A stretch of 64,000 nucleotides of DNA from Lentzea flava. Its GTDB lineage: Bacteria; Actinomycetota; Actinomycetes; Mycobacteriales; Pseudonocardiaceae. The DNA lies in NCBI RefSeq assembly GCF_014648475.1, contig NZ_BMRE01000013.1:1-64000 (forward strand). The letters run 5' to 3'. The translations under genes were made by a program, and so were the position numbers. Positions 26,199-34,125 of the stretch are shown one piece after another. Positions within the stretch are counted from its first letter, which is position 1. Every line of letters begins with the position of its first letter. The notes beneath the pieces are model-generated. The model had not been told where the DNA came from. It saw only the letters and a program-made list of their open reading frames with translations, and searched no databases.

Positions 26199-28687
26199 TC
26201 AGCGACTACCTGGTCGATCCGGCTGGCGCGGTGCGGGCGATCTTCAATCGGGTGCTCGGCCTCGTCCTGGAGTGGGGACCGCTCGTCGCTCCGCTGCTCG
26301 TTGCTGGCGCCGTCGCGGTCGTCGTTGGACGCAGGTGGTGGGCTCGTCGCCGTCAAGAGTTGCTGGTCGCTGATGCGCGCGAGGTCACGGTAGTCGTGCC
26401 GCCGGTCGTTGATCCCGCGGGCGGAACAGCGCTGTGGTCGAACCTGGTGGGCCTGTTGCGTCCCGGCTGGCGCCGGATGTTCAGCGGACAGCCGCACCTG
26501 GCGTTCGAGTACATGTTCTCGGAAACAGGCGTCACGATCCGGTTGTGGGTGCCGGGCGTGATCCCGCCAGGTCTGGTGGAGCGCGCGGTCGAGGCCGCAT
26601 GGCCGGGCGCACACACCCGCGTGAGACCGGCGAGCCCGCCGCTTCCCGTACCCAGTGAGGGCCAGCGTCGGCTGGTGGTCGGTGGTGAACTTCGGCTCGC
26701 CCGGCCCGAAGCGCTGCCGATCCGCGCCACCTTTGACGCCGACCCGCTTCGAGCGCTCCTCGGCGCACCTGTCGGGCTTGGACGGCACGAGCACGCGTGC
26801 GTGCAGATCCTGGCCCGGCCGGTCACCGGGCGCCGTGTCCAGCGAGCTCGCCGTGCCGCTGGCCGAGTCCACAACGGCGGCTCGACCCGCCCCGTCGGTC
26901 GGCTGCTGGACCTCATCACCCCAGGCGCGACAACGAGGTCACGTCGAGCTACTGGTCGCACAGCCACCGGCGCCTTGCACAGCAACCCGCAGACCTCGCT
27001 GGAGTTCAGCGCCCAGAACCGTGCCATCGTCACAAAGCAGCGCGGCTCGCAGTTCGAGACCGTCGTCCGCTACGCCGTGGCCACCTTGCTGCCTGCGGAC
27101 ACCGGCGATGCTCAGATCCGCGAGGCTCGTGACGTTGCGCGCGGCCGGGCACACGCGCTCGCGGCGTCGTTCGCTTCCTACACCGAGCACAACCACTACA
27201 CCCGCCGGCGCATCCGGCGTCCTGGGCAGCTGATCGACTCCCGCCGCCTCGGCAAGGGAGACCTGCTGTCGGTGCCGGAACTCGCCGCGATCGGGCACTT
27301 GCCGACCGACGCGAGCATCGCCGGCATCCAGCGCGCCGGAGCTCGCGCCGTCGCACCACCGCCCGGTGTGGCCGCGCCAGGCCCGGACGCTGTTCCTCTC
27401 GGTGTCACGGACGCGGGCCACGAACGTGTTGTCGCACTTCGTGTTCCGGACGGTCGTCACCACGTGCACGTGATGGGTGCTACCGGTTCCGGCAAGTCCA
27501 CCTTGCTGGGCAACATGATCCTCGCCGACGCTGAAGCCGGCCGGGGAATCGTGCTGATCGACCCCAAGGGCGACCTCGCCACCGACGTCCTGTCCCGTCT
27601 GCCACGCTCGGTCGCCGACCGCGTGGTGATCTTCGACGCCGACAGCAAGACCCGGCCGCCCTGTCTGAACCCGCTCGACGGCGGCGAAACCGACCTCGCC
27701 GTCGACAACCTGGTATCGGTCTTCCGCCGGGTCTACTCGGCGTTCTGGGGCCCGCGCACCGACGACGTCATGCGCGCGGCTTGCCTCACGCTGCGCACCC
27801 AGGAAGGTGTTGCCACCCTGGCCGACCTGCCGAAGCTGCTCGCCGACGAGGCGTTCCGCAGCCGGGTGACAGCAGGCGTCACCGACCCCGTGTTGCGCGG
27901 GTTCTGGTCCTGGTACGAGGAACTCACCGACTCTCAGCGCAGCCAGGCGATCAGCCCGCTGATGAACAAGCTGCGCGCGTTCTTGCTGCGGCCGTTCGTC
28001 CGCGACGCCATCGCGGGCGGTCAGTCCACGGTGGACATGGGCGAGGTGCTCGACGGCGGAATCTGCCTTGTACGCATCCCGAAGGGCTCGCTCGGCGAGG
28101 AGACCACACGGCTGATCGGGTCCGTGGTCGTCGCACGCACATGGCAGGCGGCGACCGCGCGGGCCCGCATTCCTCAGCGACTACGCCGCGACGCGAGCCT
28201 GGTGATCGACGAGTGCCACAACTTCCTCAACCTCCCGTACCCGATCGAGGACATGCTCGCCGAAGCCCGCGGCTTCCACCTGAGGAAGGTGCTGGCTCAC
28301 CAGCACGGCCACCAGCTCACACGCGAACTACGCGAGGGCTTGTCGACCAACGCGCGCAGCAAGATCTTCTTCAGTGCCTCACCCGAGGATGCGCGTGACC
28401 TGTCGCGGCACACCGCGCCGCGGCTGTCCGAGCACGACCTCGCCAACCTGGGCCCGTATCACGCGGCCGTCCGACTCGTGGTCAACGGCGGCGAGACACC
28501 GGCGTTCACCATGCGCACCACTCCGCTGCCACCCGCAGTTCCCGGCCGGGCAAGGGAAATCCGTGCGGTTGCGCGTCGGACAGCTGGCGCCCGACCCGCA
28601 TGCTCGACCGCTTCTTCTCCACGCCCGGCAGATCGACGGCAGCCCACAGAACGCCCTCGAAGCGTGGACCCGCGCCGAACCACCTGA
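26195..28687 (+). CDS. TraG/VirD4-like type IV coupling ATPase
   Basis: 830 residues. One N-terminal membrane segment (~28-48, APLLVAGAVAVVVG), a ~370-residue region of unknown fold, then P-loop GATGSGKSTLLGNMI (~427-441), IVLIDPKGDLATDVLSRLP and Walker B LVIDECHNFLNLP (~668). HQHGHQL…LREGLSTNARSKIFF matches the late TraG/VirD4 motifs. Coupling proteins recruit the DNA-relaxase complex to the channel. The C-terminal ~60 residues are Arg/Pro-rich and may be an unusual tail. Follows VirB4 with a 4-bp overlap. Confidence 0.85.
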   Translation: MISDYLVDPAGAVRAIFNRVLGLVLEWGPLVAPLLVAGAVAVVVGRRWWARRRQELLVADAREVTVVVPPVVDPAGGTALWSNLVGLLRPGWRRMFSGQPHLAFEYMFSETGVTIRLWVPGVIPPGLVERAVEAAWPGAHTRVRPASPPLPVPSEGQRRLVVGGELRLARPEALPIRATFDADPLRALLGAPVGLGRHEHACVQILARPVTGRRVQRARRAAGRVHNGGSTRPVGRLLDLITPGATTRSRRATGRTATGALHSNPQTSLEFSAQNRAIVTKQRGSQFETVVRYAVATLLPADTGDAQIREARDVARGRAHALAASFASYTEHNHYTRRRIRRPGQLIDSRRLGKGDLLSVPELAAIGHLPTDASIAGIQRAGARAVAPPPGVAAPGPDAVPLGVTDAGHERVVALRVPDGRHHVHVMGATGSGKSTLLGNMILADAEAGRGIVLIDPKGDLATDVLSRLPRSVADRVVIFDADSKTRPPCLNPLDGGETDLAVDNLVSVFRRVYSAFWGPRTDDVMRAACLTLRTQEGVATLADLPKLLADEAFRSRVTAGVTDPVLRGFWSWYEELTDSQRSQAISPLMNKLRAFLLRPFVRDAIAGGQSTVDMGEVLDGGICLVRIPKGSLGEETTRLIGSVVVARTWQAATARARIPQRLRRDASLVIDECHNFLNLPYPIEDMLAEARGFHLRKVLAHQHGHQLTRELREGLSTNARSKIFFSASPEDARDLSRHTAPRLSEHDLANLGPYHAAVRLVVNGGETPAFTMRTTPLPPAVPGRAREIRAVARRTAGARPACSTASSPRPADRRQPTERPRSVDPRRTT

Positions 28688-28710
28688 TCTCCAACTCGGA
28701 GGCGTAGATC

Positions 28711-29760
28711 ATGATCACCAATCCGACCCAGCAGCGCACGCTGCGCGGGCACCAGCCCACACGGCCGAGGTCACGCGTCGCGAACACCGTGCAGCACCAA
28801 GCCGTACTGGCTGGACGGCTCACGCCACGCGACAAGTGGATCGCTCGGATGCTCTGGGAACACCGGGTTCTCACCTCGCACCAGATCACCGAGATGGCCT
28901 TTCCCAGCTTCCGGTCCGGCCGGCTGCGCTTGCGTGAGCTCTACACGTGGGGCGTGGTCGACCGCTTCCAGCCCTTCGTCACCGTCGGCACCGCACCCAT
29001 GCACTACGTCCTTGCGCCTGCTGGCGCGGCCGTGCTCGCTGCGGAGGACGGGCTGGACGTCAAGGAGATGGGCTACCGGCACGACCGGGCCTTCAGCATC
29101 GCCCACAGCCTCCGGCTCGCGCACACAGTCGGCGTCAACGAGTGGTTCGCCGCGCTGGTTGCTCATGCCCGGCAATCACAGCGGGCCGAGGAGCTGACGG
29201 CCTGGTGGTCAGAGACCCGCTGTGCCAGGCACTTCGGCGACCTGGTGAAACCCGACGGCTACGGCCGCTGGCGCGACGGTGACCGGCAGCTCGAGTGGTT
29301 CCTCGAGTTCGACTTCGGCACCGAAGTCCTCTCCAAGCTCGCCGGGAAGCTGGCCGGCTACGCCGCTCTCGCGCAGGCCAGCGGAATCACCACTCCTCTG
29401 CTGATCTGGCTGCCCACCTCCCGCCGTGAAGCCGCCGCACGCCGAGCCCTGGCACAGGTGTGGCGGGAGCTCGACGATCCACGCACCGTGCCGGTCGCCA
29501 CCGCCGCGGCGGCGCTGCTCGATCCTGCCTCGGCACATCCGAGCCCTGCCGACGCTGTGTGGCTTCCGCTGGATGCCAAGCCCGGAACCAGCCAACGGCA
29601 GCGTCTCGCAGACCTGTCCGAGACGTGGAACCACTTGCTGTCGCCCAGCAACAGTGACGACGAGGAGGTGCGCGCCCCGGAATCCTCACGCCCGACGCCG
29701 TCGCCGCCGGCACCGATGCCGCCCTCTGCGGGCAGTCCCAGCCCACCAGCGAGGAGCTGA
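28711..29760 (+). CDS. Replication-relaxation family protein
   Basis: 349 residues from ATG 28711, with GGAGG about 7 nt upstream. The N-terminal winged helix reads MLWEHRVLTSHQITEMAF…SGRLRLRELYTWGVVDRF, then HDRAFSIAHSLRLAHTVGVNEWFAAL and LEWFLEFDFGTEVLSKLAGKLAGY, all typical of the Replic_Relax family found on actinobacterial plasmids and integrative elements. The family is linked to plasmid DNA processing, and some members are thought to act as relaxase-like proteins. No other relaxase is visible here, so it is the best candidate for the origin-of-transfer binding function (inference). Confidence 0.82.
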   Translation: MITNPTQQRTLRGHQPTRPRSRVANTVQHQAVLAGRLTPRDKWIARMLWEHRVLTSHQITEMAFPSFRSGRLRLRELYTWGVVDRFQPFVTVGTAPMHYVLAPAGAAVLAAEDGLDVKEMGYRHDRAFSIAHSLRLAHTVGVNEWFAALVAHARQSQRAEELTAWWSETRCARHFGDLVKPDGYGRWRDGDRQLEWFLEFDFGTEVLSKLAGKLAGYAALAQASGITTPLLIWLPTSRREAAARRALAQVWRELDDPRTVPVATAAAALLDPASAHPSPADAVWLPLDAKPGTSQRQRLADLSETWNHLLSPSNSDDEEVRAPESSRPTPSPPAPMPPSAGSPSPPARS

Positions 29761-29766
29761 GTCCAG

Positions 29767-30741
29767 GTGCACACAAAGATCGCCGCTGGCATCGCGGCAT
29801 TGTTGCTCGCACTGACGGTGCTGGTCGGCTACAGCGCCAAGGCCGTGGTCGAGGCGTTGTTCGGCGGCTCCTCGACCGCGAACTGCGCGGTGGCGATTGC
29901 GGACATCCCGCCCGAGTACTGCGTGCTCTACGTCGCCGCTGCGCCGAGCTGCCCTGGTCTGGATTGGTCAGTCCTGGCAGCCATCGGCAAGGTCGAGACC
30001 GACCACGGCCGCTCCACGATGCCCGGCGTACATCACGGCGAGAACTCGGCCGGAGCCGGCGGACCCATGCAGTTCCTCGCCTCGACCTTCAACAACGTCG
30101 TAGCGGCTCACCGGATCCCACCTGGAGGCGCCGACCCGCCGTCGCGGTACAACCCGCACGACGCAATCCACGCCGCAGCCTTCCTGTTGTGCGACGAGGG
30201 AGTTCGCCGCGGTGACCTGCGAGCCGCGATCTTCGCCTACAACCACGCGAACTGGTACGTCGACAAGGTCCTCGACCAAGCCACGAAGTACGCCGAAGCC
30301 GCCGCCCGCACTGGAAGCGGCGACTGCAGCACTGTCGTCACGCTGAACACCACTGCCATGAAGGCCATCAGCTACGCGTGCAAGCACCTCGGTTGGCCGT
30401 ACGTTTGGGGTGGCAACGGTCCGGACTACAAGCACACGGGCTTCGACTGCTCAGGTCTGACCATGACCTCGTACGAGGCAGCGGGCGTGAAGCTACTCCG
30501 CACCGCACAGCAACAGTTCGACATGGGGCCACGCGTGCCCGCAGGCCAGCCGCTGCTGCCAGGCGATCTCGTCTTCTACGGCACCCCAGGGAAGATCCAT
30601 CACGTCGGTCTCTACCTGGGTAACGGAAAGATGATCAACGCACCGACCTTCGGCATACCGGTGCAGATCGACAACTACCGGTATCCCGGCGACGACTACG
30701 CTGGAGCGACTCGGCCGTGGTTCTCCGCTCAGGTGGCTTGA
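29767..30741 (+). CDS. Secreted/anchored bifunctional lytic transglycosylase and NlpC/P60 peptidase
   Basis: 324 residues from GTG 29767. N-terminal signal anchor (AGIAALLLALTVLVGYSAKAVV). The transglycosylase domain has the catalytic Glu in AAIGKVETDHGRS and the motif GGPMQFLASTF. The C-terminal NlpC/P60 domain has GWPYVWGGNGPD, catalytic Cys in FDCSGLT, and His in IHHVGLYLGNG. Such VirB1-like hydrolases open the peptidoglycan for the conjugation channel. Last gene of the transfer operon; the convergent HEPN-like gene ends 21 bp away. Confidence 0.88.
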   Translation: MHTKIAAGIAALLLALTVLVGYSAKAVVEALFGGSSTANCAVAIADIPPEYCVLYVAAAPSCPGLDWSVLAAIGKVETDHGRSTMPGVHHGENSAGAGGPMQFLASTFNNVVAAHRIPPGGADPPSRYNPHDAIHAAAFLLCDEGVRRGDLRAAIFAYNHANWYVDKVLDQATKYAEAAARTGSGDCSTVVTLNTTAMKAISYACKHLGWPYVWGGNGPDYKHTGFDCSGLTMTSYEAAGVKLLRTAQQQFDMGPRVPAGQPLLPGDLVFYGTPGKIHHVGLYLGNGKMINAPTFGIPVQIDNYRYPGDDYAGATRPWFSAQVA

Positions 30742-30762
30742 TGAGTGGCTGCGGCCCTCCGG

Positions 30763-31647
30763 TCAGCCTGCGATCGCCAGTCGGCATAGGAGACGCAGTA
30801 GGGGCAGTTCTTGCGCGACCCGATCGACGCTGGCACCGAAGTCCTGCACAAGCAGGTCCGACTTGCCGTGTGCCAGGCCATTGCGGAAGCCATAGAGATA
30901 CTTGCCGATGTCTTCCTCTCCGCCCGTCCGCAGCGCCTCCAGACGTCCAACAGCGCGCTCCTGGTACTCCTCGAACACGTTGCGCTTCGGGCGTTCGCGT
31001 TCCAGCGTGAGATGTTCCAGCCACAGCTCGCCGAAGTCGTGACCAGCGATCGCATCGACGTTGTTGTTGATGAACTTCTTGCCGTTCACGCCGTCGGCCC
31101 ACTCACAGATGCGGTACAGGCATAGGTACTCGGCCAAGAGATCTACCTGGCGCAGCGCCATCCCGTACATCGCCAGCGGTTCGGCCTTGCCTTGGAAGCG
31201 GCCGCCGAACTCGTTCAGCGAGTCGTCCGAATAGCGGAACCGCAGGCAATCGGTGAAGCGCACGTCGACGGCGGCCTCCGACGCGGTGATTAGAGCCTCG
31301 GCGTATGACTTGCCGGGATCAATCCACTTCCTGGGGAAACCGACCGCGTCGTATGACGGTGCACGCCCGTCTGCGAACGGCTGCACCACCGTTGGAACTT
31401 CATGGTCGTACGAGATGCAGTTGGCCAGCATCACCGCTTCGTCGAAGGACGCGGTGTCTCCGGATAGGGACGTGGGGTCTTCGTCCCAGGTGTCCTTCCA
31501 CCCGTCCGGCAACACGAATGGGATGAACAGGTTCTCCGTCGTTAGGTGGTGCAGGAACCACTTGTCGTCGACCACGAACGGCTCGAGGGTGTAGCTGCTC
31601 ATGCCTGGGACATAGATCGCGCAACCGATGCGCGAGGAGTCGATCAC
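30763..31647 (-). CDS. HEPN-like protein of unknown function (MauJ-like?)
   Basis: 294 residues from GTG 31647; ATG 31602 (MSSYTLEPFVV) is an alternative. No signal or membrane segment. The C-terminal half is helical and contains CLYRICEWADGVNGKKFI and FRNGLAHGKSDLL; the latter has the R-x4-H spacing used by HEPN RNase and apea-like domains. It also vaguely recalls proteins annotated as MauJ in actinomycetes, which is a name rather than a demonstrated role. It sits between the transfer operon and the MoxR/VWA module. Possible RNA-targeting defence or toxin function is speculative. Confidence 0.6.
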   Translation of the reverse strand: MIDSSRIGCAIYVPGMSSYTLEPFVVDDKWFLHHLTTENLFIPFVLPDGWKDTWDEDPTSLSGDTASFDEAVMLANCISYDHEVPTVVQPFADGRAPSYDAVGFPRKWIDPGKSYAEALITASEAAVDVRFTDCLRFRYSDDSLNEFGGRFQGKAEPLAMYGMALRQVDLLAEYLCLYRICEWADGVNGKKFINNNVDAIAGHDFGELWLEHLTLERERPKRNVFEEYQERAVGRLEALRTGGEEDIGKYLYGFRNGLAHGKSDLLVQDFGASVDRVAQELPLLRLLCRLAIAG

Positions 31648-31673
31648 CCCGCGAGCCTACATACGCACTCATT

Positions 31674-31714
31674 GAGCACAGGTGCCTGATCACGCGATCG
31701 GGGCACCTGTGCTC
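31674..31714 (-). terminator. Perfect 13-bp inverted repeat, terminator of the MoxR/VWA operon
   Basis: gagcacaggtgcc (31674-31686) pairs perfectly with ggcacctgtgctc (31702-31714) over a 15-nt loop, and the loop itself contains gatcacgcgatc. It lies 13 nt beyond the stop of the double winged-helix gene, so it most likely ends that minus-strand operon and insulates the HEPN-like gene downstream. Confidence 0.75.
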
Positions 31715-31727
31715 GCGGAACAGCTTC

Positions 31728-32393
31728 CTACTTCTTGGCCTCATTGCGCTCGGCAGGCGCGAGTTGGAAACGCTTCGGTTTGGGACAGGTCTGCACCACG
31801 AGTCGGGACGCGGTCATCTTGTCCAACGCGTTGCTCACGGCACCGGAGGACCTGTCGAGGGCCTTGGCGATCGCGCCAGGCCCGAACTCCTCGCCGGGGT
31901 GGGCGCGCAGGAAGTCCTCGACCATGCCATGTAGCCCACCGGGCGGAAGTCGCCGCGATACCGACTCGGTCGTGGCCTCGTCAGGCTCCACGATGGGGCA
32001 TCCGTCGTCCGGGGGCGCGGCGTCGGCGAGCGTGGACGTGGTGGGGTCGGCGCCTGACGTGTTCTCCTCGGCCGTAGTTTCGACCGGCGGAACATCGACG
32101 GGGACCGCCCAGGTGTCTGCGCCGCGCGGCCCCGTGCCCGGAGTCCTGGCGGCGCTGCCATCGGTCGCCCACTTGGCGAGGAACCGTGCTGCGGTGGACT
32201 TGCCGATCTCGGCTTTGTCGGCCAGCTCGGCGGTCGTACTACCGGGATTGTCGCGCAGAACCGACCACAACTTGTCCTCCGCCTTCGGCATGGTGCCCGA
32301 TGCGGTGTTGGCCACGCTGGTGCCCTTGATGACAGAAGTCTTGCTGCGCTTGGCATTGATCTTGCTGCTCTGGCGAACAGTCTTGCTAGGCAT
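31728..32393 (-). CDS. Double winged-helix DNA-binding protein
   Basis: 221 residues from ATG 32393. A basic N-terminal tail is followed by a first winged helix (LWSVLRDNPGSTTAELADKAEIGKSTAARFLAKW, ~42-80), a Pro/Thr/Asp-rich linker, and a second winged helix (~150-205: GMVEDFLRAHPGEEFGPGAIAKAL, DRSSGAVSNALDKM). The second domain closely resembles the N-terminal domain of the MoxR-type ATPase in the same cluster (NRSSGAVGNACKAL). This suggests that both bind the same DNA or that one regulates the other's promoter. Separated from the upstream genes by a hairpin at 32487-32505, so it probably has its own promoter. Confidence 0.75.
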   Translation of the reverse strand: MPSKTVRQSSKINAKRSKTSVIKGTSVANTASGTMPKAEDKLWSVLRDNPGSTTAELADKAEIGKSTAARFLAKWATDGSAARTPGTGPRGADTWAVPVDVPPVETTAEENTSGADPTTSTLADAAPPDDGCPIVEPDEATTESVSRRLPPGGLHGMVEDFLRAHPGEEFGPGAIAKALDRSSGAVSNALDKMTASRLVVQTCPKPKRFQLAPAERNEAKK

Positions 32394-32486
32394 GGCAATC
32401 CCCGATTCGTTTTGTGGTGAGTGGGTCTATGCCTCTATGGACGCTTCGTCACCCGGAGGAAGTCAAGCCATCACCCAACAAAGATG

Positions 32487-32505
32487 ACTGTCTTGTTTAG
32501 ACAGT
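32487..32505 (-). terminator. Short hairpin between small-gene operon and winged-helix gene
   Basis: actgtct (32487-32493) and agacagt (32499-32505) form a perfect 7-bp stem with a 5-nt loop, 19 nt past the stop of the cysteine-rich gene on the minus strand and followed by atctttg. It could be a terminator or an operator for the downstream winged-helix gene, whose promoter must lie in 32394-32480. Confidence 0.55.
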
Positions 32506-32524
32506 GGATGAACGCGGGGCAGGA

Positions 32525-32860
32525 CTAGGCGGGTGGCATCCAAAGCTGTTGTTCGGCATCCCAGGTCGCCTCGGTGTAGAGGCGGGCGAGGTCGGGGAGC
32601 CCGGGACCGAACATCCAGCCAAGCCGTTCGCAGTCGAGGTGTCCCGGAGGCCAGCCAGTCCACACATCACGGCCGCAATCGTGGTCCAGACCGCACATCA
32701 GCCGCTGTAGCCCGGTTACGAGGCACCGTGCGACGTCGCACCCGCCGTCCTCGTCGTTGTAATCGTGCTCGTCACCGATCTCGACCGTGCAGTCCGGGCA
32801 GCGCTCGGCGAAGTAGAGAAGACGGAGGTCCTGATGCTGTGGGGAGTTGCCATCGGTCAT
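32525..32860 (-). CDS. Small cysteine-rich protein
   Basis: 111 residues from ATG 32860, overlapping the previous stop by ATGA. Contains ERCPDCTVEI, an acidic stretch, then GGCDVARCLVTG, LMCGLDHDC, GRDVWTGWPPG and HLDCERLGW. Cysteine pairs suggest a zinc-binding fold. I recall similar small proteins on actinomycete mobile elements but know of no function. Last of four small genes following the VWA gene. Confidence 0.65.
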   Translation of the reverse strand: MTDGNSPQHQDLRLLYFAERCPDCTVEIGDEHDYNDEDGGCDVARCLVTGLQRLMCGLDHDCGRDVWTGWPPGHLDCERLGWMFGPGLPDLARLYTEATWDAEQQLWMPPA

Positions 32861-33213
32861 CGTTGGCGCTCGTGCTCCTGGCTCCGAGCCGGGTAGGTGG
32901 GCCGCCACGCTTCCCCGGTGGTCAGGGACACGTGGCCGTTGGTGAAGCTGAACACCCAGTCGGTGCCACGGCTGTCCGGCCACAACCACGGCCAGCCGTC
33001 GCGCGGGTGGTACCCGTGGCCGTAGTCCTCGTCGGCCCACACGTCGAGCAGGTCGCTGACAGCTTCGACGTAGGTGAACGGGTCGGTCGCGTTCAGGAGC
33101 AGTCGCCCGCAGGCGACGAGGCGGATAGCTTCTGGTGTGGCGTCGCCCTGGAGCGAGCCGACCCAGACAGCGTGAGGTCCAACTCCGTCATAGAAGTCCG
33201 CGGTCGTGGTCAT
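32857..33213 (-). CDS. Hypothetical small protein of the MoxR/VWA cluster
   Basis: 118 residues from ATG 33213, with GAGG 8-9 nt upstream. Contains FYDGVGPHAVWVGSLQGD, an ATPFTYVEAV-like helix (TDPFTYVEAVSDLLD) and a Trp-rich C-terminal part (GWPWLWPDSRGTDWVFSFTNG). No known domain. Its stop overlaps the next start and the previous gene ends 10 bp upstream, so it is an operon member. Confidence 0.6.
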   Translation of the reverse strand: MTTTADFYDGVGPHAVWVGSLQGDATPEAIRLVACGRLLLNATDPFTYVEAVSDLLDVWADEDYGHGYHPRDGWPWLWPDSRGTDWVFSFTNGHVSLTTGEAWRPTYPARSQEHERQR

Positions 33214-33223
33214 CGCAAGGGCC

Positions 33224-33565
33224 TCATTGCCGCGGAGAGGTCGCGTTGTCGTCCGGCGGCTCGGCGGGCTCGCGCCGGCCTTCCTCGACGAGGGTTGTGA
33301 GCGCGTAGACGGCGTGGCCTTCGAAGTCGATGTCCAGAGGCGCGTCGTCGGTGCACAGGTGGTGTCCGTCGGCGGTGATGACGCGCCACGTGAATTGGCG
33401 GGCTCCGTCGGCGCAGTAGTAGCTGCCGACGAGCTTCCCATCGCGGGTGACGGTGCCGTACAGGACTTGCTGCGCGTCGGCGGGGTCGGCGATGACCGAC
33501 GTCACCTGGCAGCCGTTGTCGGTGAACCGACGGACTGCGTACTCGATCACATCTCGCTGTGCCAC
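33224..33565 (-). CDS. Hypothetical small protein of the MoxR/VWA cluster
   Basis: 113 residues from GTG 33565, chosen because AAGGAG lies 6 nt upstream. N-terminal helix AQRDVIEYAVRRFTDNG, then alternating strands (QVLYGTVTRDGKLVGSYYCAD, FTWRVITADGHHLCTDD) and an acidic/Pro tail. Could be a small alpha/beta or immunity-type fold. No family recognised. Confidence 0.6.
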   Translation of the reverse strand: MAQRDVIEYAVRRFTDNGCQVTSVIADPADAQQVLYGTVTRDGKLVGSYYCADGARQFTWRVITADGHHLCTDDAPLDIDFEGHAVYALTTLVEEGRREPAEPPDDNATSPRQ

Positions 33566-33596
33566 AACGATCTCCTTCGGTTGCGTGTTCGTTCGT

Positions 33597-34100
33597 TCAG
33601 TCGTGGTCCCGCGCGGTGAAGGTGCAGTCGTGCTGGTGTGCGGGATCATGGCGTGCGTCGCCGATGGGCCAGACGTAGCCACCGGGTTCGAGGTAGTCGC
33701 CGAGATCGGCGAGGATGGCGATGCGGGCTACCGGGACTTCGCCGTTGCATCCGGGGCAGCGGTCCAGCAGCAGCCATGCCTCGCCGGGGGCGCTGAGGTC
33801 GGGGATGAACGCCCATCGGTCCTGCGTGTCCGGGTCGGTGACGACGATCAGGTCACCGGGCACCTGTCCGGCGTCGCGGGTGTTATAGGGCCGAAACGGG
33901 TCGTCGAGCACGGTCACCGCGTCCAGGGGCACCTGCAGTGCTGCCGCTGCGGTACGGGCGACGCGGGCGTGACGCGTCCAACGGTTCCACTGTTCGGGGC
34001 TGTCGTGGCGGCGTTGAAAGCTCTGGCAGACGCGCTGGGTGCGTGCGGCACGCACAGCGCGCTCGGCGAGTCCTGGTTTGGTTGCGACAGGCTGGTCCAT
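33597..34100 (-). CDS. Hypothetical protein with CxxC motif in the MoxR/VWA cluster
   Basis: 167 residues from ATG 34100, with GGAGA about 8 nt upstream. The N-terminal third is helical and basic (RTQRVCQSFQRRHDSPEQWNRW). The rest is strand-rich with GDLIVVTDPDTQDRWAFIPDL and a CPGC pair in LLLDRCPGCNG, hinting at metal binding. It follows the VWA gene by 25 bp. Unknown function. Confidence 0.6.
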   Translation of the reverse strand: MDQPVATKPGLAERAVRAARTQRVCQSFQRRHDSPEQWNRWTRHARVARTAAAALQVPLDAVTVLDDPFRPYNTRDAGQVPGDLIVVTDPDTQDRWAFIPDLSAPGEAWLLLDRCPGCNGEVPVARIAILADLGDYLEPGGYVWPIGDARHDPAHQHDCTFTARDHD

Positions 34101-34125
34101 GGTGATCGTCTCCAGGTGTGTAGGG

